DNA of 47,430 nucleotides from Polyangia bacterium (GTDB taxonomy: Bacteria > Myxococcota_A > Polyangia > Polyangiales > Polyangiaceae): contig JAUHZF010000024.1 in NCBI GenBank assembly GCA_030426145.1, positions 1 through 47,430 on the forward strand, in the 5' to 3' direction. Every line of letters starts with the position of its first letter. Position 1 is the first letter of the stretch. The position numbers and the translations under genes are program-made. Of this stretch, positions 39,450-47,430 are shown piece after piece. The notes under the pieces were generated by a model. The model did no database searches. It had not been told where the DNA came from and saw nothing but the letters and a program-made list of their open reading frames with translations.

Positions 39450-40520
39450 TCAGAATTGTCGGCGCGGAAGGCCCGCGATGGCGGGCTCGTCTCGAACCGT
39501 ACCGACGTCGAAGGCGAGTCCGGCCATGAGGCCCAACGTGGGTGCGAGTCTCGGGGCGATCGTGTTCGCGTGGGTTCCTGCGACGTCGACGCTCAGGGCG
39601 CGAAAGCCAATGGTGCCGTCGATGCGGAGACGGACCGGCTGAAGGAATGACGCTCCGATTCTGAGCATTGGTGCGACGCCGAAGAGCTGACCTTCTTCGG
39701 CGGAGGCCGTGGGGACGTTGGTGAGCTCGTGAACGTAGTAGGTGTATTCACCGCGCAGGCCGGCCCCGAGGGCTGGGGTCCAGGTGCGCATCGTGCCCAA
39801 TGGTTCCCACTCGAAGAAGAGCTGGCCCGTGCCCCCTAGCGTTTCCACGAGGTGGCCGTCGATCGGTTCCGTATCTGCGGCCATGGCAAGCCCCAGCGCG
39901 CCGCCGACCGAGAGATGCGGAAGGACTTGGCCTCGCGTGGAAAAGGACTGGCTGAGGGTCCACAGGGGACGGCTGTAGACGACGCCAGCCGTCACCGCGA
40001 GGCGAGCCTTGGGGGAGGTCGGGCCATCGGGAAGAACGTCCGGTAGGTAGGCAGGCGCGGGCAACGGAAGCAGCGAGGAGGGGACCTGCTGCTCGGCGTC
40101 GAGCAGGGGGGGCAGTGGGTCTTCGGGGACTTCGGGGTCTCCCGTCTCGACCATGGAGCGCACGGCTTCGGCCGCATGCAAAGACGATTGCGCCAGCGCG
40201 TCCATTCCACTCGACTCGGAGCCGAGTGCAATGGTGTGTTGGTCGATGTGGCCATGCACTCTCGCGAGGATGCGAACATGGCCCGAGGTGGTCGTCACGA
40301 TCACGGTCGCCGCGTCGTCTTCACCTTCGGTCTGCATGCGTGCGTGCTCGAGAATGGTCACGGCGTAGCCCGAGGCGCGTAGCTCCTCGGCGAGCCGATT
40401 GACCAGGCCGGGGTCGTCGCCGGTCAGACGGATATGCTCGGTGGCGGCGCTCGGCCGGCTGAGGCAGAGGCTCGCTGCGAAAAAGAGAGCACGCGTACTT
40501 CGGCGCTGGTTGCCGGTCAC
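39450..40520 (-). CDS. Operon gene 3: periplasmic domain plus small outer-membrane barrel
   Basis: 356 aa, signal peptide (~1-26). A 90-residue N-terminal domain (HIRLTGDDPGLVNRLAEELRASGYAVTILEHAR, TVIVTTTSGHVRIL) is followed by a Pro-rich linker and a ~190-residue region with alternating strands ending in Phe (RRQF), typical of an 8-strand-type outer-membrane barrel. Overlaps the FecR gene by 4 bases (ATGA), so translation is coupled. No named family recognised. Confidence 0.7.
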   Translation of the reverse strand: MTGNQRRSTRALFFAASLCLSRPSAATEHIRLTGDDPGLVNRLAEELRASGYAVTILEHARMQTEGEDDAATVIVTTTSGHVRILARVHGHIDQHTIALGSESSGMDALAQSSLHAAEAVRSMVETGDPEVPEDPLPPLLDAEQQVPSSLLPLPAPAYLPDVLPDGPTSPKARLAVTAGVVYSRPLWTLSQSFSTRGQVLPHLSVGGALGLAMAADTEPIDGHLVETLGGTGQLFFEWEPLGTMRTWTPALGAGLRGEYTYYVHELTNVPTASAEEGQLFGVAPMLRIGASFLQPVRLRIDGTIGFRALSVDVAGTHANTIAPRLAPTLGLMAGLAFDVGTVRDEPAIAGLPRRQF

Positions 40521-41563
40521 TCGAGGAGCTCCTGCACCCGGCGCGCGTGGGCGCTGTTGGGGCGCGCCTCGATGAGCCTCTTCGCGCGGGCCTTTGCCTC
40601 GGCGACCTGGCCAGCGTCGTCCAGGGCGAGGATGAGGAGGACCTCAGCCTCGTCGGAGAATGGCCCGCCCTGGGTCAGGTAAGCACGAAGGTCGGATATC
40701 GCTGCGGCGGGGTGGCCGGCATCGAAGTGCATTCGACCAGACATGAAGGTAGCGGTGCGTGCTTCCACACTCTGGGGGAAGGCCGTGCGGAGTCGCTGCA
40801 GGAGCTGACGAGAACGCGCCGCGTCGCCCTGGAGCCGAGCGGCTTGGGCGGCTTCGAGGAGGTCGCCAGCCGAAGGGGCAGGGGGGATCGGCGGGCGAGG
40901 CGCGGACGTGGAGGCCGATGGCACGGCGCGAGGCGGTGCGGGGCTGGTGGCCACCGAGGCCACGGCGGGGGAGGGCGCGGGGTCGTCGAGGATGCCGACG
41001 CTGCTGCTCACGGCGAGCCTGGCGGGGGCGGTGAGCGCATGCGCGTGCCCCAGGTGGGGACCACGGACGACCACACTCCCCTCGTACATGACCACGGTCA
41101 AACGATGGGCAGGGGGGTCCCATGCCATGGTGAAGCGGGTTCCGGTGACCTGTACCGCGTAGGGGCCGGCACGCAGCTCCCACCGGGCGTCGGGCTGCGT
41201 GCGTACGTCGGCCGTGAGCTGCCCCTTGGTCAGCTCGATCTCGGCGCCATGGGCGTCGACGCGTTTCACTTGGGTGGACGTGTCCTTGGCGAGACGGACG
41301 ACGGTGCCGTCGGAGAACTGCATCGACCCATGCTCGACGACGTAGGTGAGAGGCGTCGGACCACGCCACCACAGCACGAGCACCACGGCCACCATGGCCA
41401 CCATGGAAAGGGCCGCGAAGACGAGGGGCTTGGATGCGCGCGGCGCGGTCGACCGCCGCGTGCGCATCAATCGCTCCGCCCCACGGTCGACGTCCAGCCG
41501 AGGCCCTTTGCGCAGGAGGTGCTGGGCCACTTCTTCTCCGAGTTGCGTCAGCTCGTCACTCAT
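40517..41563 (-). CDS. Operon gene 2: FecR-like anti-sigma/regulator with TPR-like tail
   Basis: 348 aa. Cytoplasmic N-terminus (~1-44), one membrane helix (~46-66, PLVFAALSMVAMVAVVLVLWW), FecR domain (~75-180; VEHGSMQFSDGTVVRLAKDTSTQVKRVD, GPYAVQVTGTRFTMAWD), a Pro/Ala/Ser linker (~205-240), then helical repeats (~245-348; LLEAAQAARLQGDAARSRQLLQRLRTAFP) like TPRs. Overlaps the sigma gene by 8 bases. FecR proteins control the adjacent ECF sigma in response to a periplasmic signal; the extra repeats suggest an additional protein partner. Confidence 0.85.
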   Translation of the reverse strand: MSDELTQLGEEVAQHLLRKGPRLDVDRGAERLMRTRRSTAPRASKPLVFAALSMVAMVAVVLVLWWRGPTPLTYVVEHGSMQFSDGTVVRLAKDTSTQVKRVDAHGAEIELTKGQLTADVRTQPDARWELRAGPYAVQVTGTRFTMAWDPPAHRLTVVMYEGSVVVRGPHLGHAHALTAPARLAVSSSVGILDDPAPSPAVASVATSPAPPRAVPSASTSAPRPPIPPAPSAGDLLEAAQAARLQGDAARSRQLLQRLRTAFPQSVEARTATFMSGRMHFDAGHPAAAISDLRAYLTQGGPFSDEAEVLLILALDDAGQVAEAKARAKRLIEARPNSAHARRVQELLE

Positions 41564-42233
41564 GGCTCGGCTCCGGACACAGTGGGCGTAGGTCGGGATC
41601 CTGCGACGCCAGTCGCGTAAAGCGGTCTCGCCCCCGACGCAGTCGACGCTTCACCGTGCCGAGGGATACGCCGGTCACATCTGCGATTTCGCCGAGGGAG
41701 AGCCCTTCGATGAAGCGCAACGAGAAGACGATCCGGCTGTCGGGGTCGAGTTGGTCGAGGAGGAGGTACACCGCGCGGACCCGACAAGCGGTGGGGTCGT
41801 TGGGGTCGAAGCTCGCTTCGGGTAGCTCGTCGTCGATCACGAACGAAAGCCAGCGACGTCGCCGCCGGTAACGGAGACGGCTACGGGCGCAGTTGACGGC
41901 GATGGCGCACAACCACGACTGGAGTGGCGCATCGTGACGGAACCGATGGGCGCTCCGCAGGGCTTGCACGAAGACCTCCTGGTGGATGTCCTCCAGCTCG
42001 GGGTCATCGCCGAGAACCCACAGGAGGGTGCGCCAGACCGGGGTGGCGTAGCGGCGAAACAAGGCGTCAGCAGCGGAGGCCTGCCCTCGCCGGACGCCGG
42101 CCATGAGGTCCTCGTCCGCGAGAGGTTTGGGCGCCTCATGGGTTTTGGGTCCGCCCTCGGAGGCGGCGGCCTCATCGAGGCCCCGACCGCCCACGAGCAG
42201 GCGGAGGGCTGGTTTCTGCGCTGATGCGGGCAC
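41556..42233 (-). CDS. Operon gene 1: ECF RNA polymerase sigma factor
   Basis: 225 aa from GTG 42233; an in-frame TAG lies just upstream. Sigma-2 (~48-118): ADALFRRYATPVWRTLLWVLGDDPELEDIHQEVFVQALRSAHRF, then a strongly basic RLRYRRRRR stretch. Sigma-4 (~155-210): LDPDSRIVFSLRFIEGLSLGEIADVTGVSLGTVKRRLRRGRDRFTRL. It resembles SigE-type ECFs and not FecI in detail. First gene of a six-gene, tightly coupled operon; no promoter for itself could be read with confidence. Confidence 0.88.
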   Translation of the reverse strand: MPASAQKPALRLLVGGRGLDEAAASEGGPKTHEAPKPLADEDLMAGVRRGQASAADALFRRYATPVWRTLLWVLGDDPELEDIHQEVFVQALRSAHRFRHDAPLQSWLCAIAVNCARSRLRYRRRRRWLSFVIDDELPEASFDPNDPTACRVRAVYLLLDQLDPDSRIVFSLRFIEGLSLGEIADVTGVSLGTVKRRLRRGRDRFTRLASQDPDLRPLCPEPSHE

Positions 42234-42337
42234 GTCCTATTCAGAAGTGTCCCGCGGGGAGCGTTTCGGATCATCCTTTTCCAGGCTGAGACGAAGTCGT
42301 GTGCGAGCGCGGGGTGGCCGACGACGAAGCGCGCTTC

Positions 42338-43369
42338 TCACTGAGCGCCGGCAACCGGGACCTTTCCGGTGACCTCGAGTTGGTGGCCGAAGAGCGGGAG
42401 CTTCAGGTCGAATGAGGTGTCCCCCGCGGCGAGTGGCAGGGACTCGATGTTCAGCGTCGCGTCTTCGAAGGCATCGGTGCTGAAGCCGCCGCCACGTCCA
42501 GTGCCAAATGCTCTTCCCGTAAGCATCACGCGGTCGAGCTTCGTGGGCGCCTCGTTCCGAACGGTGAGCTCGACGCTGAACACGCCGTCGTCGCCACACT
42601 TCTCCGCCGTCGACAGGGTCAGCCGCGTTTCTTCGTCGGAAGGGGCAAGGCAAGCGGAGCGGAGCGGGAGGCGGTGCCCGTCCACGGAAATGGTGGCCTG
42701 GCCTTCGGGGGCTTTGCTGGCCAAGAGGGCCGCGAGATCGCGGCCGATCGTCTTCTCGGCCTCCGTTGGATACTCCGGCGGTACCGGGGGGCAGACCTCC
42801 GTGGACACGCGACCCTTCACCGAGAGGAGATGGTCTTCGTCCATGGGTCCCGCTGCCTCGAAGTCGGCGTCGAAGGAGAAGGTGCCACCGGGCTCCTGGC
42901 TTCCAGACGCGTTGACCTCGTACGTGGCCGTCATGTGCTGCATGAACATGAAAGAGCGCTTGACCAGGAGGCGTTCGAATTGGCCCCCGTCCGTGAGCCT
43001 CCACCCGAGCTCCATCGAGGCGAAGTCGCCGTCGCCGAAATCTCGGCAGGACGCAGGTTCGGTCCAGAGCGCGACCTCCAGCTCCCCGTTGTACATCGGT
43101 CGCGCGAGCGCATAGACGGTCGGTAGCCGCTTGCCGTCGCGCTTCACGACGAGCGATTCTTGTGGCTTGGGCCCGTCTTCCCGAGGCTCCGCTTCCGCGG
43201 GGGCCCGACCGGTGGAGGCCGTCCCCGCGAAACCCTTCGTGTCTGCGGCGGCGGCCTTGTCCGAGGTGGTGGAGTCCGCGGAGGGCGGGGGCTTGCAGGC
43301 GACTAGCGAAGTGACGCCGGAGGCGAGAAAGATGAGCGAGATGGCAGCGTGGTGAGGCGTTTTCTGCAC
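42338..43369 (-). CDS. Lipoprotein of unknown function
   Basis: 343 aa from GTG 43369 (VQKTPHHAAISLIFLASGV); an ATG at 43396 adds nine residues and remains possible. Leader and lipobox SLVACK, then a Ser/Thr/Ala/Pro-rich linker to ~75. The rest is beta-rich with Cys at ~100, 195, 245 and 265 (approximate), ending LEVTGKVPVAGAQ. No family recognised. Same strand as the ECF operon but separated by 104 bases, so probably transcribed separately. Confidence 0.65.
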   Translation of the reverse strand: MQKTPHHAAISLIFLASGVTSLVACKPPPSADSTTSDKAAAADTKGFAGTASTGRAPAEAEPREDGPKPQESLVVKRDGKRLPTVYALARPMYNGELEVALWTEPASCRDFGDGDFASMELGWRLTDGGQFERLLVKRSFMFMQHMTATYEVNASGSQEPGGTFSFDADFEAAGPMDEDHLLSVKGRVSTEVCPPVPPEYPTEAEKTIGRDLAALLASKAPEGQATISVDGHRLPLRSACLAPSDEETRLTLSTAEKCGDDGVFSVELTVRNEAPTKLDRVMLTGRAFGTGRGGGFSTDAFEDATLNIESLPLAAGDTSFDLKLPLFGHQLEVTGKVPVAGAQ

Positions 43370-43558
43370 GGCGGATAGACTCCAATCGTCCAGCATCGAC
43401 GACGGACGTTCATGCCGACGCCACCGCGGTGGTCACGACGCTGGTCGCACACCGGCTAGTCAAGTGGTTGCCCCGTCGCAAGGTGGTGAGGAGTCCCAAA
43501 CCTGCTTCGCCACCCACGTCTTGCGCGAGGGATCAGAGGGGCGGGACGACGTCGGGCG

Positions 43559-45316
43559 CTACTCGGCTCCGTCGAGCACATCGCTCCACGGGGGCTCCCA
43601 TGCGCTCTGGAGGGCACCGCTCGCCTCGTGGCGCTCGATGATGGCGGCGAAGCGCGGGTGGCGGGCGAGGGTCGCCGAGTCCCCTACCAACCACAGCCAC
43701 GCGCGTGCGCGCGTGAGGGCCACCGTGAGCCGGCGCCCGTCGGCCACGAAACCGAGCTCGCCGTCCTCATTGCTCCGTACCCAACTCACCGCGATGGCGT
43801 CTTTCTCTCGGCCCTGGAAGGCGTTGACCGTCGCGACTTCGACGTCCTGCAGCGCAGGCTCACGACGAAGACGAGCGACTTGAGCCGAGTAGGGGGTGAT
43901 GACCCCGATACGGTCGGGAGCGATGCCAGCGTCGCGGAGCTGCGTCACGGCGTGGGCCAGCAGCCGAGCTTCACCATCGTTGAAAAGGGAACGCGTGGTG
44001 GGATCGATGGCGTCGTGCAGATCGCGCCCGGCGGTGTCGACCCAGGTGGTTGGGGGCAGGTCGTCGAGTCGCTGCGCGGCAGCGGTGGGGTCATCGCGAT
44101 AGCGCTCGCCATATACCGTGGCCACGTGCTCGCGAATGGGGGTGGCCATGCGGTACTGGATCTCGAGCATGGGCAGCGGAATCCGCGCCTCCTCGACCAG
44201 GCGCTGCAGCAGCGAGCGGTCGAGGCCGCTCTCCGACTTGCTGACGGGTCCGAGCTGATGCGGGTCGCCCACGAGCACGAGGCGCTCGATGAAGGGCACT
44301 GCGGTCCATACTGCCGGTTCCGTGGCCTGGGTGGCTTCGTCGACCACGGCCGTGGTGGCTGGCGGTAGCTCGGGGCCGAGACGGGCGAGGGTGCCAAAGG
44401 TGGATGCGATGACGTCGGCGCTTTCGAGCACGAGGGTCCGCGCTTGGTCGCGGAGGCGGCGCCGCTCGTCGAACAAGGGTCTCAGGGCGGCACCTTCGGT
44501 GCGCGCGATCTCGCGATCGAGGGCGACGAGGGCTGGACCCAGATGAGATGCCGCGATGCGGGCTTCGAGCGCCAGCGCCGCCGCGTCGGACCCGATGCGC
44601 GCGAGGTGGCCGAGCCTCACCACCTCGAGACCCGTCTTGGCCGCCTGGAGGGCCAGGTGATCGACGGCAGCATTGGAATCGGCGAGGGCCCAGGTGCGCT
44701 CGCCACGCGCCACGAGGGCGTCGAGCACGGCGGCGAGCATGCGCGTCTTGCCGGTACCCGGCGGGCCGTGCACCACGGCCAGGGGGGATGCCGACAGTGC
44801 GTGCAGGGCAGCGGTTTGCTGCGCGTCGTCGAGCCCCTCGAGTCGGGTGAGGTCGACGTCGGGAGCACCTTCGGTAGGCTCGGTTTCGCCGAGCAGGACC
44901 TGTCGTAGTGGAGATGCGTGCTCGTCGGCGCGCTCCAGCGCCTGCCGGTAGCGCACGAAGGTGATGGGGTCGTGTCGCCGCGTGATGCGCAGGGCCTGCC
45001 CCTCGGGAAGTCGCGAAGGGACGATGAGCTCGGCGTCACGCTCATCGATGCCGATGCACGTGCCCGCCATGCCTTCGACGGAGACGGGGTCACCGGGACC
45101 GATTCCGTCATGGAGCACGACCCCTCGCTCGGCCTGGAGGGTGACGAAGAACCGGCGCCCCCGTCGCTCGACCGCCGTGACCGTGAGGGGAGGCCACGCG
45201 AAGCCCGCGGCGACCTGCTCATCCTCCGGGAGGGCCGCGAGTCGCGCGTGCTCCTCGGCTTCGGCGCGCTGCTCCATCGACAGCGCCTGATGAAGTGCGG
45301 TGAGGTGCGGGTGCAT
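43559..45316 (-). CDS. Upf1-like (SF1B) DNA/RNA helicase
   Basis: 585 aa. N-terminal beta-rich domain (~40-160) precedes a helicase core: Q-type motif LDDAQQTAALHALSASPLAVVHGPPGTGKT (motif I), Ia WALADSNAAVDHLA, motif II VVDEATQA, III VLVGDPHQLGPV, IV QYRMATPIREHV, V VATVNAFQGREKDAIAVSWVRS, VI VALTRARAWLWLVGD. Members unwind DNA or RNA 5' to 3' using ATP. It resembles IGHMBP2/Upf1-type bacterial relatives of ~600 aa. Divergent or isolated; cellular role unknown. Confidence 0.88.
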   Translation of the reverse strand: MHPHLTALHQALSMEQRAEAEEHARLAALPEDEQVAAGFAWPPLTVTAVERRGRRFFVTLQAERGVVLHDGIGPGDPVSVEGMAGTCIGIDERDAELIVPSRLPEGQALRITRRHDPITFVRYRQALERADEHASPLRQVLLGETEPTEGAPDVDLTRLEGLDDAQQTAALHALSASPLAVVHGPPGTGKTRMLAAVLDALVARGERTWALADSNAAVDHLALQAAKTGLEVVRLGHLARIGSDAAALALEARIAASHLGPALVALDREIARTEGAALRPLFDERRRLRDQARTLVLESADVIASTFGTLARLGPELPPATTAVVDEATQATEPAVWTAVPFIERLVLVGDPHQLGPVSKSESGLDRSLLQRLVEEARIPLPMLEIQYRMATPIREHVATVYGERYRDDPTAAAQRLDDLPPTTWVDTAGRDLHDAIDPTTRSLFNDGEARLLAHAVTQLRDAGIAPDRIGVITPYSAQVARLRREPALQDVEVATVNAFQGREKDAIAVSWVRSNEDGELGFVADGRRLTVALTRARAWLWLVGDSATLARHPRFAAIIERHEASGALQSAWEPPWSDVLDGAE

Positions 45317-45440
45317 GGGGTCGAAATGGCCCGCACGCGCGACGGCGGCAAGCGGATGGCGCTGGGGAAAGAGAGAGGCCTCTACGAGCTATCGCGTCCT
45401 GTGCAAACCGACCTGGCCTTTCAAGTCGGCGTTGGCTGGC

Positions 45441-46775
45441 CTAGCCGAAGGGGACGATGGGCGGCGGTGGGGCGAAGGGCAGGATGATTCGTGCACTTCG
45501 GGTCTTGGGGTCGAAGAGGCATGGACACGCCAACTGGGCGGACGACGTCACCCCTGCGACGACGTGGGCGCGGACGGAGTAGGTGTTGCCCTCGTGGGTG
45601 ACGCGCGCGCGAACGACCGGCTTCGACGTAATGGTGTAGCCGACGGTCGATGTGGTGCGACCCTCGGCCCAGGTTGCACGTTGCCGGAAACCGCGCTCTC
45701 GGACGTAGCGGTGCAGCTGCCATACGACGGCCCCGACCGCGAGCACGGTGAAGACGACCGCCCACGCCACGAAGGTACTGTTGTTGGCGTGGTCGTACCG
45801 CGTGACCTGAAAGTAGACCGCAGCGTCGACGCCGAAGGCGGCGAGCAGGATGATGGGGAGGCTCGTGAGGTTGAGGGGTGGAGGGCGGAGCTTCCACTCC
45901 GCCTGCTCGAGGAGCTCGCGCTCGAGGAAGGGGATGGTCTCGGGGCAGAGGGGTAAGCGAGGGTCCCGGCGGGAGAGATCGATCAAGGGTCGGAACCAAG
46001 CCACGTCGACCATTCGCCCGCGCAGGCGGCGGAGGGCGACGTCGGTTTGGCCATCCATCTCGAGGGCATGGCTACGAAGAAGCAGTGCCTCGGCGTCGAA
46101 GCCTTCGAAGATGGGCACGTCTTGTTCGTGGTAACCGAGGTGTCGAAGGGCCGCTCGGGGCTGGCCCTGATGCAGGGCGATGTAGCTCATGGCGAGGCGG
46201 TACGCGGTGTCGGCCATGAGGTCGCGAGGCCGCGGGTCCACGTGTTCCAACCAGGCCTCGGCGGCCTGGATGTCACCGTCGAGGGCTGCGTGGCGTGCGA
46301 GCTTGCATCGGATCACGTTGCGGTGATGCACGTTGGGCAGCACGTCGACCGCATGCTCCAAGAGCGCGCGCCGATGGCGACTCTCGAGCAGCGGACCGAG
46401 CAGGATGGTGAGGGTGAAGAGGTAGTAGGCCGCGACGTCGTCGGCCTCGTGCGTGAGCACGCTCTGGTGGTAGAGCCAGGTCTGCAGCGCATCCTGGCGG
46501 TGGTGCATGGGGATCAGACCGTCGACCAACCAGCGCTGAACGCCCGGCGGTACGCGAAGCGGCTGTCGGTCCTGGTGCCAGAGCTCCTGCAGCCGCTGCG
46601 TCTCGGGGATGGTCTGGGCGGGCTCGGCTTCCCGGTAGGTTCGTCGCTGGATGAGGCTCGAGGTTCCGCAGTAGTCGCAGACGACGCGCCCACCACCGAG
46701 GCCCACCTCGAGCGGTGCACCGCACTCCAAACAGAGTGCGGTTCGAATGTCGAAGCCGAATTGCGTCTTGGCCAT
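45441..46775 (-). CDS. Zinc-ribbon, helical-repeat, two-helix membrane protein
   Basis: 444 aa. N-terminal zinc ribbon with Cys pairs CLECG and CDYCG (~15-40), a long helical TPR-like region (~60-290), two membrane helices (~301-320 and ~335-355), and a C-terminal ~80-residue domain (VGYTITSKPVVRARVTHEGNTYSVRAHVVAGV) that may be an OB- or beta-fold. I recognise no named family. It probably monitors or scaffolds something at the inner membrane. A TAGGCT box lies 12 bases before the ATG. Confidence 0.7.
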   Translation of the reverse strand: MAKTQFGFDIRTALCLECGAPLEVGLGGGRVVCDYCGTSSLIQRRTYREAEPAQTIPETQRLQELWHQDRQPLRVPPGVQRWLVDGLIPMHHRQDALQTWLYHQSVLTHEADDVAAYYLFTLTILLGPLLESRHRRALLEHAVDVLPNVHHRNVIRCKLARHAALDGDIQAAEAWLEHVDPRPRDLMADTAYRLAMSYIALHQGQPRAALRHLGYHEQDVPIFEGFDAEALLLRSHALEMDGQTDVALRRLRGRMVDVAWFRPLIDLSRRDPRLPLCPETIPFLERELLEQAEWKLRPPPLNLTSLPIILLAAFGVDAAVYFQVTRYDHANNSTFVAWAVVFTVLAVGAVVWQLHRYVRERGFRQRATWAEGRTTSTVGYTITSKPVVRARVTHEGNTYSVRAHVVAGVTSSAQLACPCLFDPKTRSARIILPFAPPPPIVPFG

Positions 46776-46787
46776 GGTCGCCGAGCG

Positions 46788-46793
46788 AGCCTA
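46788..46793 (-). promoter_or_regulatory. Candidate -10 box (TAGGCT) before 46775
   Basis: CTAGGCT lies 12 bases before the ATG at 46775, with no Shine-Dalgarno. Confidence 0.3.
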
Positions 46794-46911
46794 GCCCTGA
46801 CGTCGGTTCTTGTATGTCCCCCGGGACACGCCTCGCTTGGTTGGGTCCTGCCGCATGGACCCACGCGAGCCTTGAAGTCAGTGCTGTGACCCGCGAGGCT
46901 GAGGTTCACGC

Positions 46912-47259
46912 ATGAGCAAGTTCCACACGATGAAGTTCGGCAAGGTGTATCCGATGTACGTGCAGAAGGCGGAGCGGAAGGGCCGCACGAAGGCGGAGGT
47001 CGACGCCGTGATCGAGTGGCTGACTGGATTCGACCTGGCTGGGATCGAACGTCAGATCTCGGACGACAACGACTTCGCGACTTTCTTCGCACAGGCGCCT
47101 GCCTTCAACCCCAACGCAGAGCTCATCAAGGGCGTGGTGTGCGGGGTGCGGGTAGAGAACATCACCGAACCCGTGGAGCAGAAGGTCCGCTTCCTCGACA
47201 AGCTCGTGGACGAGCTCGCCAAGGGAAAGGCGATGGGAAAGATCCTCCGCGAGCCATGA
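46912..47259 (+). CDS. DUF2200 family protein
   Basis: 115 aa from ATG 46912, with GAGG upstream. The whole length matches DUF2200: starts [40 protein letters not shown], then [46 protein letters not shown] small cytoplasmic protein of unknown biochemical role. Confidence 0.85.
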   Translation: MSKFHTMKFGKVYPMYVQKAERKGRTKAEVDAVIEWLTGFDLAGIERQISDDNDFATFFAQAPAFNPNAELIKGVVCGVRVENITEPVEQKVRFLDKLVDELAKGKAMGKILREP

Positions 47260-47307
47260 CGACTTCGCCGTCGGGGGCGCTGACGCGGCTCGCGGAGGTC
47301 GTGCGTC

Positions 47308-47430
47308 TCAGCCGAGGAGGTCTTCGACGGCAGCGCGCTCCTCGCGGAGCTCGGCCTCGGTCGCGTCCATCTTGGCCCGCGAGAACTCGTTGATCTCGAG
47401 GCCCTGAACGATCTCGTACTTGCCGTCCTT
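47308..47430 (-). CDS. mdh: Malate dehydrogenase, C-terminal fragment
   Basis: The last 40 residues of a protein continuing past the right edge. [40 protein letters not shown] matches the C-terminus of NAD-dependent malate dehydrogenases, which interconvert malate and oxaloacetate in the TCA cycle. Only this tail is visible, so the assignment rests on the [21 protein letters not shown] pattern. It ends 48 bases from the converging DUF2200 gene. Confidence 0.75.
   Translation of the reverse strand, partial: KDGKYEIVQGLEINEFSRAKMDATEAELREERAAVEDLLG

Noticed and set aside
42234..42337. A clear promoter for the ECF sigma operon
   Set aside because: Read on the - strand; no convincing -35/-10 pair or GAAC-type ECF motif could be placed without guessing.
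43421..43432. Palindrome CCACCGCGGTGG in the 189-base gap 43370-43558
   Set aside because: No link to a promoter or start; could be chance in GC-rich DNA.
1..47430. CRISPR array, tRNA, rRNA, insertion sequence or phage genes
   Set aside because: No spaced repeats, cloverleaf, transposase, integrase or phage structural motifs were seen. The repeats present are small simple or protein-coding ones.

Overview
The window looks like chromosomal DNA from a myxobacterium-like member of Myxococcota (probably Polyangia). This is inferred from very high GC with strong GC at third codon positions, many lipoproteins whose lipobox is followed by a Gly/Ser-rich stretch, PEGA-type proteins, an AgmX/PglI-type C-terminal domain, a cytoplasmic Hanks-type kinase, and many one-gene or short operons that alternate strand. 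There is no sign of phage, insertion sequence, tRNA, rRNA or CRISPR array. It reads as ordinary core plus lineage-specific chromosome, not an island.

Layout. 1-774: left edge, where the basic tail of an incomplete + strand protein overlaps a - strand gene for a helical protein. 878-3482: ftsE-ftsX-envC-like division module. 3545-5156: two convergent surface lipoproteins. 5237-10625: aminotransferase, large RND/MMPL exporter and a coupled membrane-anchored acidic protein. 10670-12715: betaine-type (BCCT) transporter fused to a universal stress domain. 12726-14924: methyltransferase fused to two degenerate NUDIX-like modules. 14975-17551: outer-membrane barrel and small lipoprotein. 17596-20208: acyl-CoA dehydrogenase-like protein, proline-rich PEGA-like protein, metal-binding lipoprotein. 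20221-21139: stand-alone infC (IF3) behind a strongly folded leader. 21140-22795: FG-GAP/VCBS lipoprotein. 22831-24531: ECF42 sigma factor with its DGPF partner and a matching promoter. 24564-29320: TetR regulator, saccharopine-dehydrogenase-like protein, DUF3592 protein, FAD monooxygenase with promoter and operator, small methyltransferase. 29498-31593: protein kinase, thioesterase, LysE-like exporter. 31634-35166: envelope lipoprotein and two divergent peptidoglycan-type proteins. 35175-42233: six-gene ECF sigma / FecR / barrel / PEGA / TonB-dependent receptor / EF-hand operon. 42338-47430: lipoprotein, Upf1-like helicase, zinc-ribbon membrane protein, DUF2200 protein and the C-terminus of malate dehydrogenase.

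The most unusual unit is the operon at 35175-42233. It resembles a Fec-type surface-signalling system, but the receptor carries a TonB C-terminal-like domain where transducing receptors normally carry an STN domain, and the FecR homologue carries helical, TPR-like repeats. Other points of interest are a recurring CTAGNNT motif 7-12 bases before SD-poor starts (probable leaderless transcripts), the structured infC leader, an exact-looking ECF42 promoter, and an internal ribosome site that could release the stress domain of the BCCT fusion.
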